Of a stretch of DNA of 64,000 nt, positions 1-10,748 are shown piece after piece (within the stretch, counting starts at the first letter, position 1; each line of letters begins with the position of its first letter). The position numbers and the translations under genes are program-made. Source of the stretch: Porphyra umbilicalis. Its lineage: Eukaryota; Rhodophyta; Bangiophyceae; Bangiales; Bangiaceae. The stretch is taken from positions 223,467-287,466 of the forward strand of contig KV918814.1 of assembly GCA_002049455.2 (NCBI GenBank), in the 5' to 3' direction. A model generated the notes under the pieces. That model saw only the letters and a list, made by a program, of their open reading frames with translations. It did no database searches and was not told where the DNA came from.

Positions 1-970
1 GTGGCGGGGTGGGCGATGCACGCCTAATCACGCCCTTCTGCACGCCCCCAACATTGGCACGCCCCTCTCACGCCCCTAATATAGCCCCCATGTTGTGACA
101 TTTACTTGATAGGCGATTCAAAGTACCCAATACTCTTGCAATTTAGATGGTTCAAAGGACCACAAAAATGCCAGAAAACATGGAGGAAACAGCTGCATAC
201 GATACACTTTCTTGGCCTGTGCCACTCTGCGTCAAAGATACTTTGCAGCATCACGGGACGTCGGCTCGCCTGGCCTCCACCGGCCGCCCCACCGCCCGCA
301 GTCCCACCCATCTCACCGCGCACAAAGCCAGAGCAAATGGCCATCAAATCATTCTCGGTCATGGCCGCGGGGGTGTCCTCGTCGCCGGGATGACCCACGT
401 CCTGTCCAGGGACGCCGGCGCCGGCCGTGGCGCATCGGGCGACCTTCTCGTTCAGGAGACGCGTAGCTCGCCGCCGGCGCCCCCTCCATCACTGCCGTCA
501 GCCTGGTCGTTGCCGGCGCGCGATGCGTCGCATTCATCGTCCTGATTGACGCCCGTGTCGAGGAGCCCCTCTGCGTCCTCTCACGCTGATGACAGCAGGT
601 GGCCGTTGCTGTGCCCATCCCGCACAGATGGCACCCGCGCGTCATGGCGTCAAGCACCTCGTTTGTGGGCACACGACGGAAAAATAGTCCCGACGCCTCA
701 TAGCGTCAAGCACCGTATTTGTGGACGCTCGACGGAGCAGTAAGACACCGCGCCCTGAAAAAGTAACGAAGGTGGCACGGAACTGCACCGAAAAATATTT
801 GGTGGACTGGCGCCCAAGAGCGCATTTGAAATGATGTACTTGTTTGCCAAGCACGCCCCAATTACGCCGCTAAAATTCTGGGCGTGCAGGGCGTGACACG
901 CCCAAAACACGTGAAATTGCATGCCCCAGGCGTGCAATTTAGCACGCCCCGGGCGTGTTGCACAACCCTA
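1..970 (-). mobile_element. hAT-type transposon A, cut by the window edge
   Basis: The right end is visible: a terminal run ending in CACAACCCTA at 970, the mirror image of the hAT-type terminus TAGGGTTGTG. Many CACGCC/GGCGTG subterminal repeats precede it (834-960) and also fill 20-90. The next 8 bases, CTATCCAA (971-978), should be the target duplication; its partner would lie left of base 1, so the element is incomplete here. On the minus strand, about 398-200, is a coding remnant (ENDLMAICSGFV ... MLQSIFDAEW) that resembles a stretch of element B. No transposase catalytic domain is visible. Calling it hAT rests on terminus sequence and resemblance to element B, which has a proven 8-bp duplication. 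Confidence 0.6.
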
Positions 971-1101
971 CTATCCAACATGCGCATAGGGCCCCCCATT
1001 CTAATTTTTTCCCGAGCTAGTGCACGTTGCGGGAGTACTTGCGAAAAAGCGGGGTGGCCGCGGAAAGACCTCGCACGGCTCAGGCAGACGTCGCCGTACG
1101 G

Positions 1102-2034
1102 TAGGGTTGTGCAGCACGCCCAAGGCGTGTTCACGGACACGCCCAGGGCGTGTTTTATCGCGTGTTTAGGGCGTGTCACGCCAGCACGCCTGCCCAAACA
1201 TGGGTCGTGTTTTAGGCGTGTTTAATTGCAGGTTCATGTGCACATAATAGGCTGGCTGTAGTGAGGTGGTCGTGTCAGGATTGCAACCGACTCGAACCCC
1301 ACCGATTGCCGGACATGACCAAGGTGGTGCTGCAAATGCGAGCGGCGCTGGCCAAAGAGGCGGCGCCGCGCCAGACGGTGTCACCGGGGTCCCGCATGGG
1401 CGATTTTGGTCAAAATGCCGGCGGAATGGTGGACCCCAATGATGAGTACAAGGATGAGTGGAGCCCCCCCCCCGCCGCCGACAACGAGAACGACGCTGAC
1501 GCGAGTACGGTCGCAGGCCTGGCATCCGACGCCAGAAGCATACAGCAATAGTTGGACGAGGTGTCCCAGGCATGCCGCGAGCGGGGAGAGGCGACAGCGA
1601 ACGACGAAGCGTCGGAAGTCAACGGCGCCAGCCAGCCGTCTCGCCTCCGAGAGTCTGATCTTGTGAGCCTTTGCGAGGCTTACGTGGCGCGGAGCGTCGG
1701 CACGGAGGGTGTCGCTGCTGCGGTGGATGGGGCGTCGAGCGCGGCAGGCAGCAGCCGTGGTCCTCGTCAGACCAACGTGCTGCTCAAGGATGTGTTTGAC
1801 ACGACGGGCGAGCCGACAACGGCGGGCGGCGCGCCGCCGCCCCGTCCGCGCGCACGCGCGGGTGCGCCGGCGGCCGGCAGTCAGCCACCCATGAGGGCGC
1901 CTTCCGCCGCTGTGCGCGCGAGGGCGGCCCAGAGGCCGCCTGCGCACCCCCCCCCCGCCCCCCCTCCCGCTACCCCCCCCCCCCCCTCCGCGTCAGCGAA
2001 GCCGCCCCACCCCCCGCCGCCCGTCGCATGCGGC

Positions 2035-2068
<34 letters not shown>

Positions 2069-2306
2069 CACCGCCGCCGACCGCGCTGCCGCTGCCGCGG
2101 CGCGGCGGCGTGGTATTTGGTCAGCGCCAAGATTGTGTATCGTATGGAGCGGTTTAGGCAGAGCATCGGTAGGTGCTACTTGGATTCTTTATGGGTGTTA
2201 CTTTGGGGCGTGTTGGGCGTGTTTAGTGTTTAAGGGCGTGTTCAGGGCGTGTCTTAACGTGTCACGACCGCACGCCCTTCAAAAAGGGGCGTGTTGCACA
2301 ACCCTA
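1102..2306 (+). mobile_element. hAT-type transposon B, complete ends, non-autonomous
   Basis: The termini TAGGGTTGTGCAGCACGCC (from 1102) and its mirror image ending GCACAACCCTA (to 2306) are inverted repeats with one mismatch over about 20 bases. They are flanked by a perfect 8-bp duplication CCGTACGG (1094-1101 and 2307-2314). Eight-base duplications with TAGGG/CAGGG ends are typical of hAT elements. Subterminal GGCGTGT/ACACGCC repeats are dense on both sides. Inside is a plus-strand reading frame (about 1261-2157) with one in-frame TAG at 1549-1551; its segment RESDLVSLCEAYV ... LLKDVFD matches element A. A (CCG)n run occupies 2036-2068. No DDE domain is present, so mobility would need a transposase supplied elsewhere. 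Confidence 0.85.
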
Positions 2307-2314
2307 CCGTACGG

Positions 2315-3656
2315 TGAGTCGGACATGGGTAGAAGCGTCACTCTGCAATGTATCTCTGCATGTGTTTTGGGAGCATGGCCGTACGATGGGCGTTTGTGAG
2401 GTCCAACCATGTGAAGGAAGGATTTTTTTCTCGTTCAGATGGCATGAAACGGGGGGTTCGAGCTTCAGACGAGCTGGAAGCGAGGGTGCGTGCGGCGTAT
2501 GACCGCGTCGGTTGAGGAATTGAGGGCGTAATTAATTACACCTGGTCTGAGATGCTCCAGACGGTGTTTTTGTTCTTCCAATTTTTAACGCGCAGGAGAG
2601 GGCCAAGATCGGGGACAGCCGAGACGCGAGAAATGTGGTGTGACCGTGGCGCGCAGTGACTGAGGCCCGTTCTTAGTTGGAGGTTCGTGTGATGTGACGA
2701 GCGCTGCGGGGCATCCGATTGGCTAACCTCTGTGACAGTGTGATCACTGTGACGAACGTACGCGGACGGGCCGCGTACGTTCGTCACAGTGATCACAATG
2801 CAAGTCCACTGCTGCGACAATGAAGGACAAAAAGGAATACGTCCTGACATCGACTGCCAGTCGATCAAGTTTGGTTTCGACGTGGGAGCGTCGCCCAACG
2901 TGCGGTCTGCAGCCGCCACGGCGGACGCAACACGCACCCCAACGACAATGGCCCAAGGTGTCCCTCTAGCCCAGCTTGGCGTCTGCTGTGCGCCAGAGTG
3001 TGCCTACACGATCATCACCGGCACCAGCATTTCGTACGGCCACACAGCACACGGCTGTGTCCATAGACGCGTCCATGTCCCACGTCAGCAGCCGCAGGCC
3101 CGCGCGCTCCCGGCTGTCTCCAGGTCCTAAGACTCCCTACGCCCCTGAATCTGACAGATCTGCCAGCCAGACCTTCGAATTTCCTCGCGTCAGAGCGTCA
3201 GGGCATGTCGAATGCGAGCACTGATTATGTAGTGTTCCACGCGCCGTCGAAGCTGCGGACTACGAAGTAGCAGCCGACGGCGGCACATTCTACTGGAGAT
3301 ACCAATTGAAAGGTCTGGAGGCAGCCCAGGAGCACACTAATACAGCACGGGGGCAGACTCTGTGAGCGTGCACTGGACTGGGCGGGCGCCTCCCCCTGCC
3401 CGACACCATCCAGCGGGCCATGCGCAGTCCCCGCACCCGAAGGACCCTTCGCGCCGGCTGCCGGCAGAAAACACGCCCTCTGAGCGAGCTTCTGGGGCCT
3501 AGGACGCGATGAAAAGCTACGAAGTCTGTCAGAACAGCCACAAAACCAGCTCACACAGGTCGCCGTCGCCATCTCCCCCCAAGTTGGCACCTACACTGCC
3601 GCCCACGCTGTCTTTTTCTCCACCTCCTCATTACCAGATTCCCCAGACCCCAAGTC
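2315..3656. other. Intergenic stretch with one perfect hairpin
   Basis: Moderate-GC DNA between element B and the SAP-motif gene. The only structure I can support is the perfect inverted repeat at 2739-2797. Small reading frames on both strands show no recognisable domain and have no consistent codon bias. Confidence 0.5.
2739..2797. repeat. Perfect 27-bp inverted repeat (hairpin)
   Basis: Arms 2739-2765 and 2771-2797 are exact reverse complements, separated by the 5-base loop ACGGG. The arm begins TGTGATCACTGTGACG. No clear target duplication flanks it. It could be a foldback MITE relic or the strong stem of a transcript. Perfection over 27 bp in otherwise ordinary DNA implies a recent origin or selection. 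Confidence 0.9.
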
Positions 3657-5225
3657 ATGATCAGCTCCCTCGTGATTTTCTTGGACCTGCGGAAGGCCCT
3701 CAAGGCCCGCGGTATCGCCTCCCACGGCAACAGAAAGGAGCTGATTGCACGCTGCCACGCGAACTGCGTCGCAGTACCGCTCCCTGGTGGCTCCATCTTT
3801 ACGGTGCCGCGGACCGAGGCCCGTGCGGCAATGGCGCCGCCTTCACCTGCGCGGCTTACACCTGGGCCGGTGACAATAGGGCCCCGCACGACTATGGAGG
3901 GCGTGACGGGCGGGCTTGGCGCGGCCGCTTCTCCTCTGGCGCTCGCGTCCACGGCCGGTCCGACATCGGGGGCGCTTGCTTGGTCTGCTATGGCGGCTAC
4001 CTTGGCGCCCCCTATCCACATTGGGGGTGTTCCGCTGATTGTCATGGCGCCTCCCGTCGTGGCGCATGTGCCCGCGGCGCACAGCCATCCTGTCGACGAG
4101 CTGGCGTCGGCACCCGCTGGCAGTGCCGCGGCTGGCGCCACCCCGTCGGACACAGTCCCTGGCGCTGGCCCGCTGGGTGGCCGTAGCCCAATATTCACTA
4201 TGCACGAGATGGCGCGGTTGGCGCACGTGATGTCCAAGCCCGAGGTAGTCGCGGGCGTTGTGGTTTCTCGCGGGCCAATGTCACGCAAGCAGCAAGAAGC
4301 CCGCAAGAAGCGGGCTGCCGTTTAGACTTATGTGGTCACCACAGTCTTAAACGATGATGGCTCAATGTTTGTCATCCCCCTGGCGGCGGCTGATCAGGGC
4401 TTTGATTCCTGCGTGCACCCGCACCAGCGATTGGGGGAGCGACTCCAAACCAAGTGGTCAGAGGTACGTGTGACCGCGTATGATCGTGGTGTTCGTGCTT
4501 GTTGGGACGCGTGGGGGCGGGGCTCTCTGTGCGATGGTCGGCGTGAAACACTCTGGTTGGCCCGATCAACAATTATCAAGATCTGCTGCTAACACGCCAT
4601 CTGATTGTTTACTTTATCATTCTCCCATGACCTGGTCGAATTTGATTGGCTTTTTATGTGTGTGTTTCCTCGATTCTCTCTTGTCCAAGTACAGTATTCC
4701 GCCAACTTTGCGACGGTCCTGCGGCGCTTCGAGGCGTCGGGGAACAACGACCCGGAGACCTTCGGGCGCTTCATCGACACAGAGCTGATCCTCCACTACA
4801 TGTACATCCTCTTCCGCGACAACAGCATGGTCATGGATCTCGTCAGCCGCGAGCTCGGCGATGAGGATGTTGAGGGAGACGCCGCTCAGGGTTGTACCAC
4901 GAAAGAGCGCAAGCCCCGGGCGGCCAAGCGTGGACGCGAGGACGATCGGCTGTTAGAGGCCATCGTCGGCAACTACGCGGCCGTGGCCAAGTCTTTCGAG
5001 GCGCAGGCCGACTCGTCCACCCTCGCTGCCTTGTCGCAGACCCTCTACAATCTGGCAGATGCGGGGGCCCCTGCGGCCATGATCGAGGAGGTGCAGTCCC
5101 AGATGTGGGCTGTCCTGCGCTCCACGAAGGGCCGCCAAGGGGGTTCGGCGTCGGACAGTGTGTGCTCGGCACCTAGTACGCCCCAGCTTCGCTCGAGCAA
5201 GTCCATCTTCGACTCTGAGGAGTAA
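3657..5225 (+). CDS. SAP-motif protein of unknown function (spliced model)
   Basis: I do not recognise the family as a whole. The N-terminus (residues about 9-35) fits a SAP motif, a DNA/chromatin-binding helix pair: DLRKALKARGI then HGNRKELIARC. A long Ala/Pro/Gly linker follows, then HEMARLAHVMSKPE. The coding frame continues after 4326 (DDGSMFVIPL) and ends in GAG at 4463 before a good donor, GTACGTG. A matching acceptor ACAG ends at 4694, and the frame resumes with YSANFATVLRRFEASGNNDPETF-type helical sequence to the stop at 5223-5225. An in-frame TAG at 4323-4325 would be removed by an 81-base intron 4245-4325 (GTAGTC...TTTAG), otherwise the product stops there. The neighbourhood is transposon-rich, so this may be an element's accessory DNA-binding protein. 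Splicing is inferred, not seen in transcripts. Confidence 0.5.
4464..4694 (+). other. Inferred intron of the SAP-motif gene
   Basis: Donor GTACGTG at 4464 and acceptor TACAG ending at 4694 keep phase 0. The 231-base interior is more AT-rich than the flanking exons (a run such as TTTACTTTATCATTCTC lies at about 4608-4624), as expected for an intron in this GC-rich genome. It is supported only by sequence. Confidence 0.5.
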
Positions 5226-7029
5226 GACTATTCGCAATTTGCTTGCTGCGTACCGACGTAGAGACAACTTATCGCCGCGAAACCCCGCGTCCTTTTTGTA
5301 CCCTTGTATACGATTCTTGTCAAAAACGAATCCGGCGTTTCTGCTGTTGAAGGCCATGCACGACTCGGGACGACCACTGCAAGGACCTAAAAAGGGTGTA
5401 CCAAAACAGGACGTAGAGTTTAAAGCAATGTGCGTGGAGCCGAGAGCCAGCGCGCGAGCCCCACAGTGGCGGGAAGGACGTGATGGATAGCGCTCGCGCG
5501 TTGTGCGAGCGAGCGCAGCTACGTGCTTTTTTCGTGCGCGGAACGCGAACTGGCAGTAAACAAGGTGGCCAGAGGTGGTCGGCAGCGTGAAACTTTTGGG
5601 CTTGTTCAGAACACCATTTATGCACTAAGCACCACAAGTCAGCGCTGGGATAGTACCGGACCTCGCCTGCGCTGAGAATGGGAAAGTAAAGCGCCATTCA
5701 AAGAATGCTTCCAGCGATGGCTACCATAGTTTCCTGCATATTGTGTGTAACAAGATCTGCCGATGTGCACCGAGGTTCCGATCCTGCTGAACGCGACGAT
5801 GAGGTCCTGACCAGGCCCTACTATGGGTACTAAAATTCGGCTTGAGTTGCTTCTTACGGACTTCTGTTCAGTTCGGATATCTTCCAGCAAATACAGTACA
5901 AGTTGACATTGGTAGAAGTGGCGAAAAATACTGCTACTCGCAAGTACAGATACTCAAAAGTTCCCTGGCCTTTAGGACAGGGTGCTCTCAAAGTGTAGTG
6001 ATGCACACATTTACTTAGATCACGGGACTTGCTCTCTGTTTCAGAGGTGGCAGTGTGCATTCGTGTCCTCAGAGATCTGAGAGCGTGTCAGCGTTGGAAG
6101 GGTCGCGATGACGCTAAAAGCGAATAGAGTTAAGTGGCTGAGAAGGACTGTCCTGCCACAGGGGTCACAGGGCGCCTGCCCCTCTGCCCCCCCCCACCGC
6201 TCCGAGTTGCGCGCGGCGATCGCGCGCGGCGACTTCCGGGTTTCGACCCGCCCACGATGACCCGCGGGTGATCGTGTGTGCGCGCCAGCTTCTGTAGCGG
6301 CGGCTCGTCGGCTTTTTCTGACGCCATCGAGCGGCGCGGTTGGAGGCGCCCCGTCGCGCAGCGGTCGGTCCCACCCGCCCGCCCGTGCGCTGTGTCGGCC
6401 GCCCCGCCCGCCGTGCGCAGGTGCGCTGCGCGGCGGAGTGACGGCCCCTCTGGTGGTCGTCGCGCGACGCCGGCGGGCCGCCGCCGCTGTCGTGGCGGCG
6501 GCGGCCCTTTCCCCGCCCCGCGCGCCCCCCGCCACGGCAACGTGGCTGTACGTGCCCCCGTGCGCGCTCGCGGCCATGGGGCGGGCCGGCGTGCCCCGTG
6601 TCGATGCGTCGCCGAGCGCGCCACCGCTCAAAAGGCCAGGGTATTGCACGCACGTGCCTGGAATCTCAAATGTAGAACACGGGGGGCTTCGTTTTGGAAT
6701 GTGGGGTCCACTTCTGGCGAACATGCTGCTGGCTGACACATCCGGATTCGCTTGCTGTGAAGCTGATTGCATCTGTCCTCGACCGGTGCGCACTTCACAG
6801 TGGGTCCAAACCCGTGTTCCTTTTGGCACCACATGTAGGGGCCGTGCCATGACGCCCGGTAATCCCGAGCCAGGACCCCGGAAGAAAACACTAGAACCGC
6901 CAACACACAACTGGCGTGGCCCGGTACACCCCGACGAGCACGACACAGCACTGTTGGAGCCGAATGTTTACTTGGTGGGCGAAGGGGGTCGGGGCCAGCA
7001 CCGCAGACCTTCCCCCTTATATACCGCCG
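5226..7029. other. Gene-poor region
   Basis: The part 5226-6120 is comparatively AT-rich with no recognisable coding sequence. The part 6170-6620 is GC-rich low-complexity DNA that stays open in many frames on both strands. The part 6640-7029 is ordinary, with a TATATA at 7019-7024. I see no domain, tRNA or repeat with defined ends. Confidence 0.4.
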
Positions 7030-7327
7030 TCAGCTCCTTTTCGTCCAGGAGTGCCCCGAGGGTGGCGTCAACGCCACGATGCGGTCGCCCAACTGGTCCT
7101 CGGCTTCCCAGGCGTGCTTCTTAGCGCACTGCAGCTCCCGGAGGCGATCGGAGAGGACGTCCCCGTCCAAGTACTCCTCCAGCAGCTCCCGAAAGATGTG
7201 TTTGAACTTGGGCTGGGCGGCCACCGCCGCCGTGTCGCTGCCCATGGGCACCACGCGGCGGATGACCACCATGACGGTCTCGGAGACCAGCCACTGCAGC
7301 AGGTACAGTCATTATTCGAATATGTCC

Positions 7328-7362
7328 GGCTTGGTTATATCCACAGTGGATATAACCAAGCC
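7328..7362. repeat. 17-bp-arm palindrome inside the pogo 1 left end
   Basis: GGCTTGGTTATATCCAC at 7328-7344 and its exact reverse complement at 7346-7362 flank a single A. It lies 22 bases inside the transposon terminus. The other end does not share it, so it may be a transposase-binding palindrome or a nested foldback relic. Confidence 0.85.
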
Positions 7363-7550
7363 AAATAAATCGTGGAAAGTTGCATTGCTGAAGGACTGGA
7401 TGCGATGGACTCGACGCCGTCAGCCGATGCACCCCTTGCACCAGCGCGCCTCGGTCCTGTTGTCGCCCTCATCATCGCACGCAACGCTTCTCGCATGCAA
7501 CCATTGCCCGCAGCCACCGCATCCAACCATCGTCATCCACAACGAGCCGT

Positions 7551-8957
7551 TTATTGGTCCCCATCCTCCCCCGCCAAAACCAAGTCCACCGTTTCAGCAA
7601 CAGCACCACAGTCGTCCTCGGCCGCCAACCACCGTCGCACAGCTTCCTCGCGGTCCGCCGTGCTCATACCTCCAAACTCCTCCGACAACGTGGTGTTGGC
7701 CATCAGGGCCACGAGGTCGGAAACGTCGGTGTGTGCGTTGTCGGTCACGGGCTACACCCCATGCACCTGCCGCCGCACCTCCGCCACCGCCTCTCTCGGT
7801 AGGACGTCAGCTTGTAGCCAGCAATTGGCCAGGTGCTCTGCCGTCATGCTGCCCCACTCGTCCATGATGATGTTTGCAGCGTCCAAAAGATGGGCTTGAC
7901 CGCCGACGTCCAGGCCCCCACCCCTTGGTACTCGCAGATTTGGACCGCCCGTCGCCACCAACTGGTCCAGGTTTCGTACAACTCGCGCAAGGAGCCGCGT
8001 CTTGTAGCGTCGCTTGAGAGCCGCGATGACCCCAGCATCGAGGGGTTGGTAAACAGCTGTAGTGTTCGGTGGAAGCTCGATAACGGTGACTTGTGGATGC
8101 GAGGCGGCGTGACAGCCCAAGTTGTCCAAAACCAGGTGCACATGACTGCCCGTTCGACTGCGGACGCCAGGTATGAAGACCTCGTTAAACCACCGCTGGA
8201 AAACGTGCCCGTCGGTCCACGCAGACGCCTGCGAAAAGTAGGGCAACGGGCACGAATTGCCCACCCCCTGGAAGCACAAGGGTCGCGCAGCCTTGCCAAT
8301 CATCGCGACCGGTAGCTTGTGGTTGCCCGTCGCGTTGCAGCACAGGGTGAGCGTCACGCGGTCCTTACTTTTCATCGCTTTCGATCCGCGTGCGGTACGC
8401 CTTTCGCAAGTTGGCACGTAGGAGCGGGATGGGAGTCCTCAATACAAGAGGCCGGTTTCATCGACATTGTATATAAGGTCAGGAGGCACGTGAGCTAGCT
8501 GCTGCTTAATCTCCTCCATTCGCGCCGCCGCCTCCGCTACGTTGGCTGACGCCCCCGACCCGTGAAGTGCAACGTTGACTAAAACATGGCGACGAGCCCA
8601 GTTCTGTAGAAAGCCGTTGGATGCCGCAAAGTTGGACACGTCGAGGTCGGTGGCAATCTGCAACGCCTTGGACCTCAATATCGCCAGCGACATGGGCACC
8701 CGCTTGCGGCCTCGCGCACGGACCGCATAAAACCATGCCAGCAACCGCTCGACCACCTCTGGAAACGGGGTTGTTTTGGACGACACCGACGTCTCCGCGA
8801 CTCCGTTTGCAGCGCGCGCCAAAAACTCTTGCTTGCGCTTGTACGTCTTAAACACCGTGCTCTGCGCGTACTGGTCGCCTAGTTGTCTTAGGATCCACGC
8901 CCACGGCTTGCCGGCATCCTTCCACGCGATAATTTGTAGGCGGGTTCCGAGACTCAT
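7551..8957 (-). pseudogene. Pogo/Tigger-type DDE transposase with two nonsense codons
   Basis: One continuous frame of 469 codons. Order: an N-terminal helix-turn-helix of psq/CENP-B type (about residues 1-50, beginning MSLGTRLQIIAWKDAGK), then a CENP-B-like second DNA-binding region, then the DDE_1 catalytic core with three acidic residues in YNVDETG, LVLDNLGCH and YQPLDAG (second and third D about 29 residues apart). ALKRRYK and a C-terminal region DAANIIMDEW follow. In-frame stops are TGA at 8439-8441 (where the sister element has Arg) and TAG at 7752-7754, after which the frame still matches the sister's tail (7748-7551). No frameshift is seen. These are few lesions, so inactivation seems fairly recent. 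Start chosen at ATG 8957. Confidence 0.85.
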
Positions 8958-10748
8958 CCCGGTCCGCTTCCGGCGACAGCCACCAACTCGTCGGGAAGGA
9001 GCCCGGGCCGCAGGGGGGGCGGAGAGAACCTCCTTCGCGGTGATCGCCGCCGCTCAGGCGGCCACCCGAAGGTCGGGTGCCAGCTGAGGCACGAGCTCGG
9101 GATGCGACCGCGTAAGCGTCGCCTCGGCGGCTGCAGCCGCCGCGTCAGATGCACCGGCAAGAGACATCGGTTGCTGTACCTGAGATCTGGAGGCACAGGA
9201 GAGGAGGAAGGGATAAGGGGAGAAGAGTGCGCGGAGCGAGGAGAGGCGTGGGGGTGGCCAACTGGTGTACCCAGGCAGGCGAGACTCGACACAGGTCGGA
9301 AGTGGGGACGGCGACGTGGAGCCAACGCGGGCGGGGGTGTCCTTCAACAGCGAACAAATATGCAGTAAACTCTTGGTGGTGAGGTCTCGCACACCAACCG
9401 AATACTTCTCGGTTTGTTAAATACACCTGTGAAACGCAGGCTACTTCTGCAACGACCCCCTGACATAATCGGATATTGACTGTACACCGCGGCCCCCTTG
9501 GCCACGCCGAGGGCGTCGCACGAGTTCTTGAGCTTCCGCAGGAATTTGATCACACTCACGCGATCCTTGGCGTCCCAACGCCGGTCCTCCGCGAGCATCA
9601 TCTCCTTGAGGTCCGCCGGTTGTACAGCTGCTGCGCCTGCTGGGTGCGCGAGAACCCAGGCGTGCGGTCAAACAGACGATACGCGACCGTTTTCAACAGG
9701 GGGACGAACCGGGGGTCCGTGACCCGCTCCAGCCGCTGGTCGCGTAGCAGGCGCCGGACCGCCTCGCCCACGATCGCCATGCGGAACTCCGCCATGGACG
9801 CCGCCGGTTCCCCGTGTCCTCCGAGTCCGCCTCGCTATCAGAGAAGTGGGCGCCCGCGTGGACGCCGCCGGCCGGAGAGGTGGCCCACACGTGCGTCGGC
9901 GCGGCCGATCGTGCGGCGGCGCTTGGCTCCGCTCGCGGCGCCGCTCGCGCCGGCGCGGGCAGCGCGTCAGGCATAGCCGCCGAGGAAGCCGTCTCCACAA
10001 TCTGGTCTCGCAGGCGGCAGAGCTCCCCGAGCTCCTGCTGCATTTCCGCCATGAGCAGCCGCGACTCGGTCTTATCGGCCGCCGTCTCGGGGCGGTGCCC
10101 GGTCGACCGCCGCGACCCGCGCGCGGTGCGCCCGTGGCGCCCCGTGCGGGTCCCCATCTGGGCCGCGCTGCCGTCCGTTCGGGGCGAGGCCCCAAGGCGA
10201 CGCTCGGCCCGCGCAGCCGCCCAAGCGGAGACCGTCTCCTCCGCCTCCGTCGTGTCGACTTCTGTCGTCTCTGCGTCCGCCCGTCGGCGCGCAGCGGACG
10301 ACGTGGCCGGGTCGTGCCCGGCTAAATCCAGGCGCCGCGGTGGCGCGAAAGCGCAGCTTCGGCGCCTCGGGTCCCGGGGGGTGTTCGCGGGCCCCCCTGG
10401 ACCCCGTTGGGAAGCTGTCCCCGTCGGCCTCAGATCTGAGGCGACGGCTCGGTCGGTCGCCGCGAGATGCACGTGGTCGGGATCAAAGGGCGACGTGCCG
10501 TGCACCGTCGCCACCGAACCACCGCCCGCCGTCGACGCCGCCGGGCTTTTTCGCCCCAGGGCGATGAGGTCTGGCAAGGACGGCAACCCGCCCCGTCGGT
10601 CCGCGCGAGCCCCGGCGGCCGCGGCGACGTCACCGTTGCTGACGACCGCGCGGGGAGCACCCCCGGCGGCAGACGAGGAAGAAGAAGAGGAAGCGACGCG
10701 GTCCATGGCCCCGGGGGCCGCGACGCATGCCTTGACGCGATCCTCCAA

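Larger units (their letters stand above)
7304..9484 (-). mobile_element. Pogo/Tigger-type DNA transposon 1 with TA duplication
   Basis: The inverted termini CAGTCATTATTCGAATATGTC (from 7306) and CAGTCAATATCCGATTATGTC (reverse strand, from 9482) match at 18 of 21 bases. They are bounded by TA at 7304-7305 and 9483-9484. TA target duplication and CAGT ends are standard for pogo/Tigger elements. The 2.2-kb element encodes a minus-strand DDE transposase (7551-8957) with two nonsense codons. A 17-bp-arm palindrome lies just inside the left end (7328-7362). The element sits inside the gag-like fossil. Confidence 0.85.
7030..10748 (-). mobile_element. Gag-like coding fossil, interrupted by a pogo transposon
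   Basis: Minus-strand coding remnants lie on both sides of the pogo element at 7304-9484 (about 10748-9485 and 7303-7030). The upstream part is a long Ser/Ala/Arg-rich disordered region; the downstream parts are rich in amphipathic helices, which resembles the capsid part of a retroelement Gag. No zinc knuckle, protease, reverse transcriptase or integrase is recognisable, and I could not define long terminal repeats. The assignment is tentative; a host or other element gene is possible. It is broken (a few breaks besides the inserted pogo element) and is older than the pogo insertion. Confidence 0.3.

Noticed and set aside
2440-2475. GGTTCGAGC as a tRNA T-arm
   Set aside because: No acceptor stem, anticodon arm or D-arm could be built around it.
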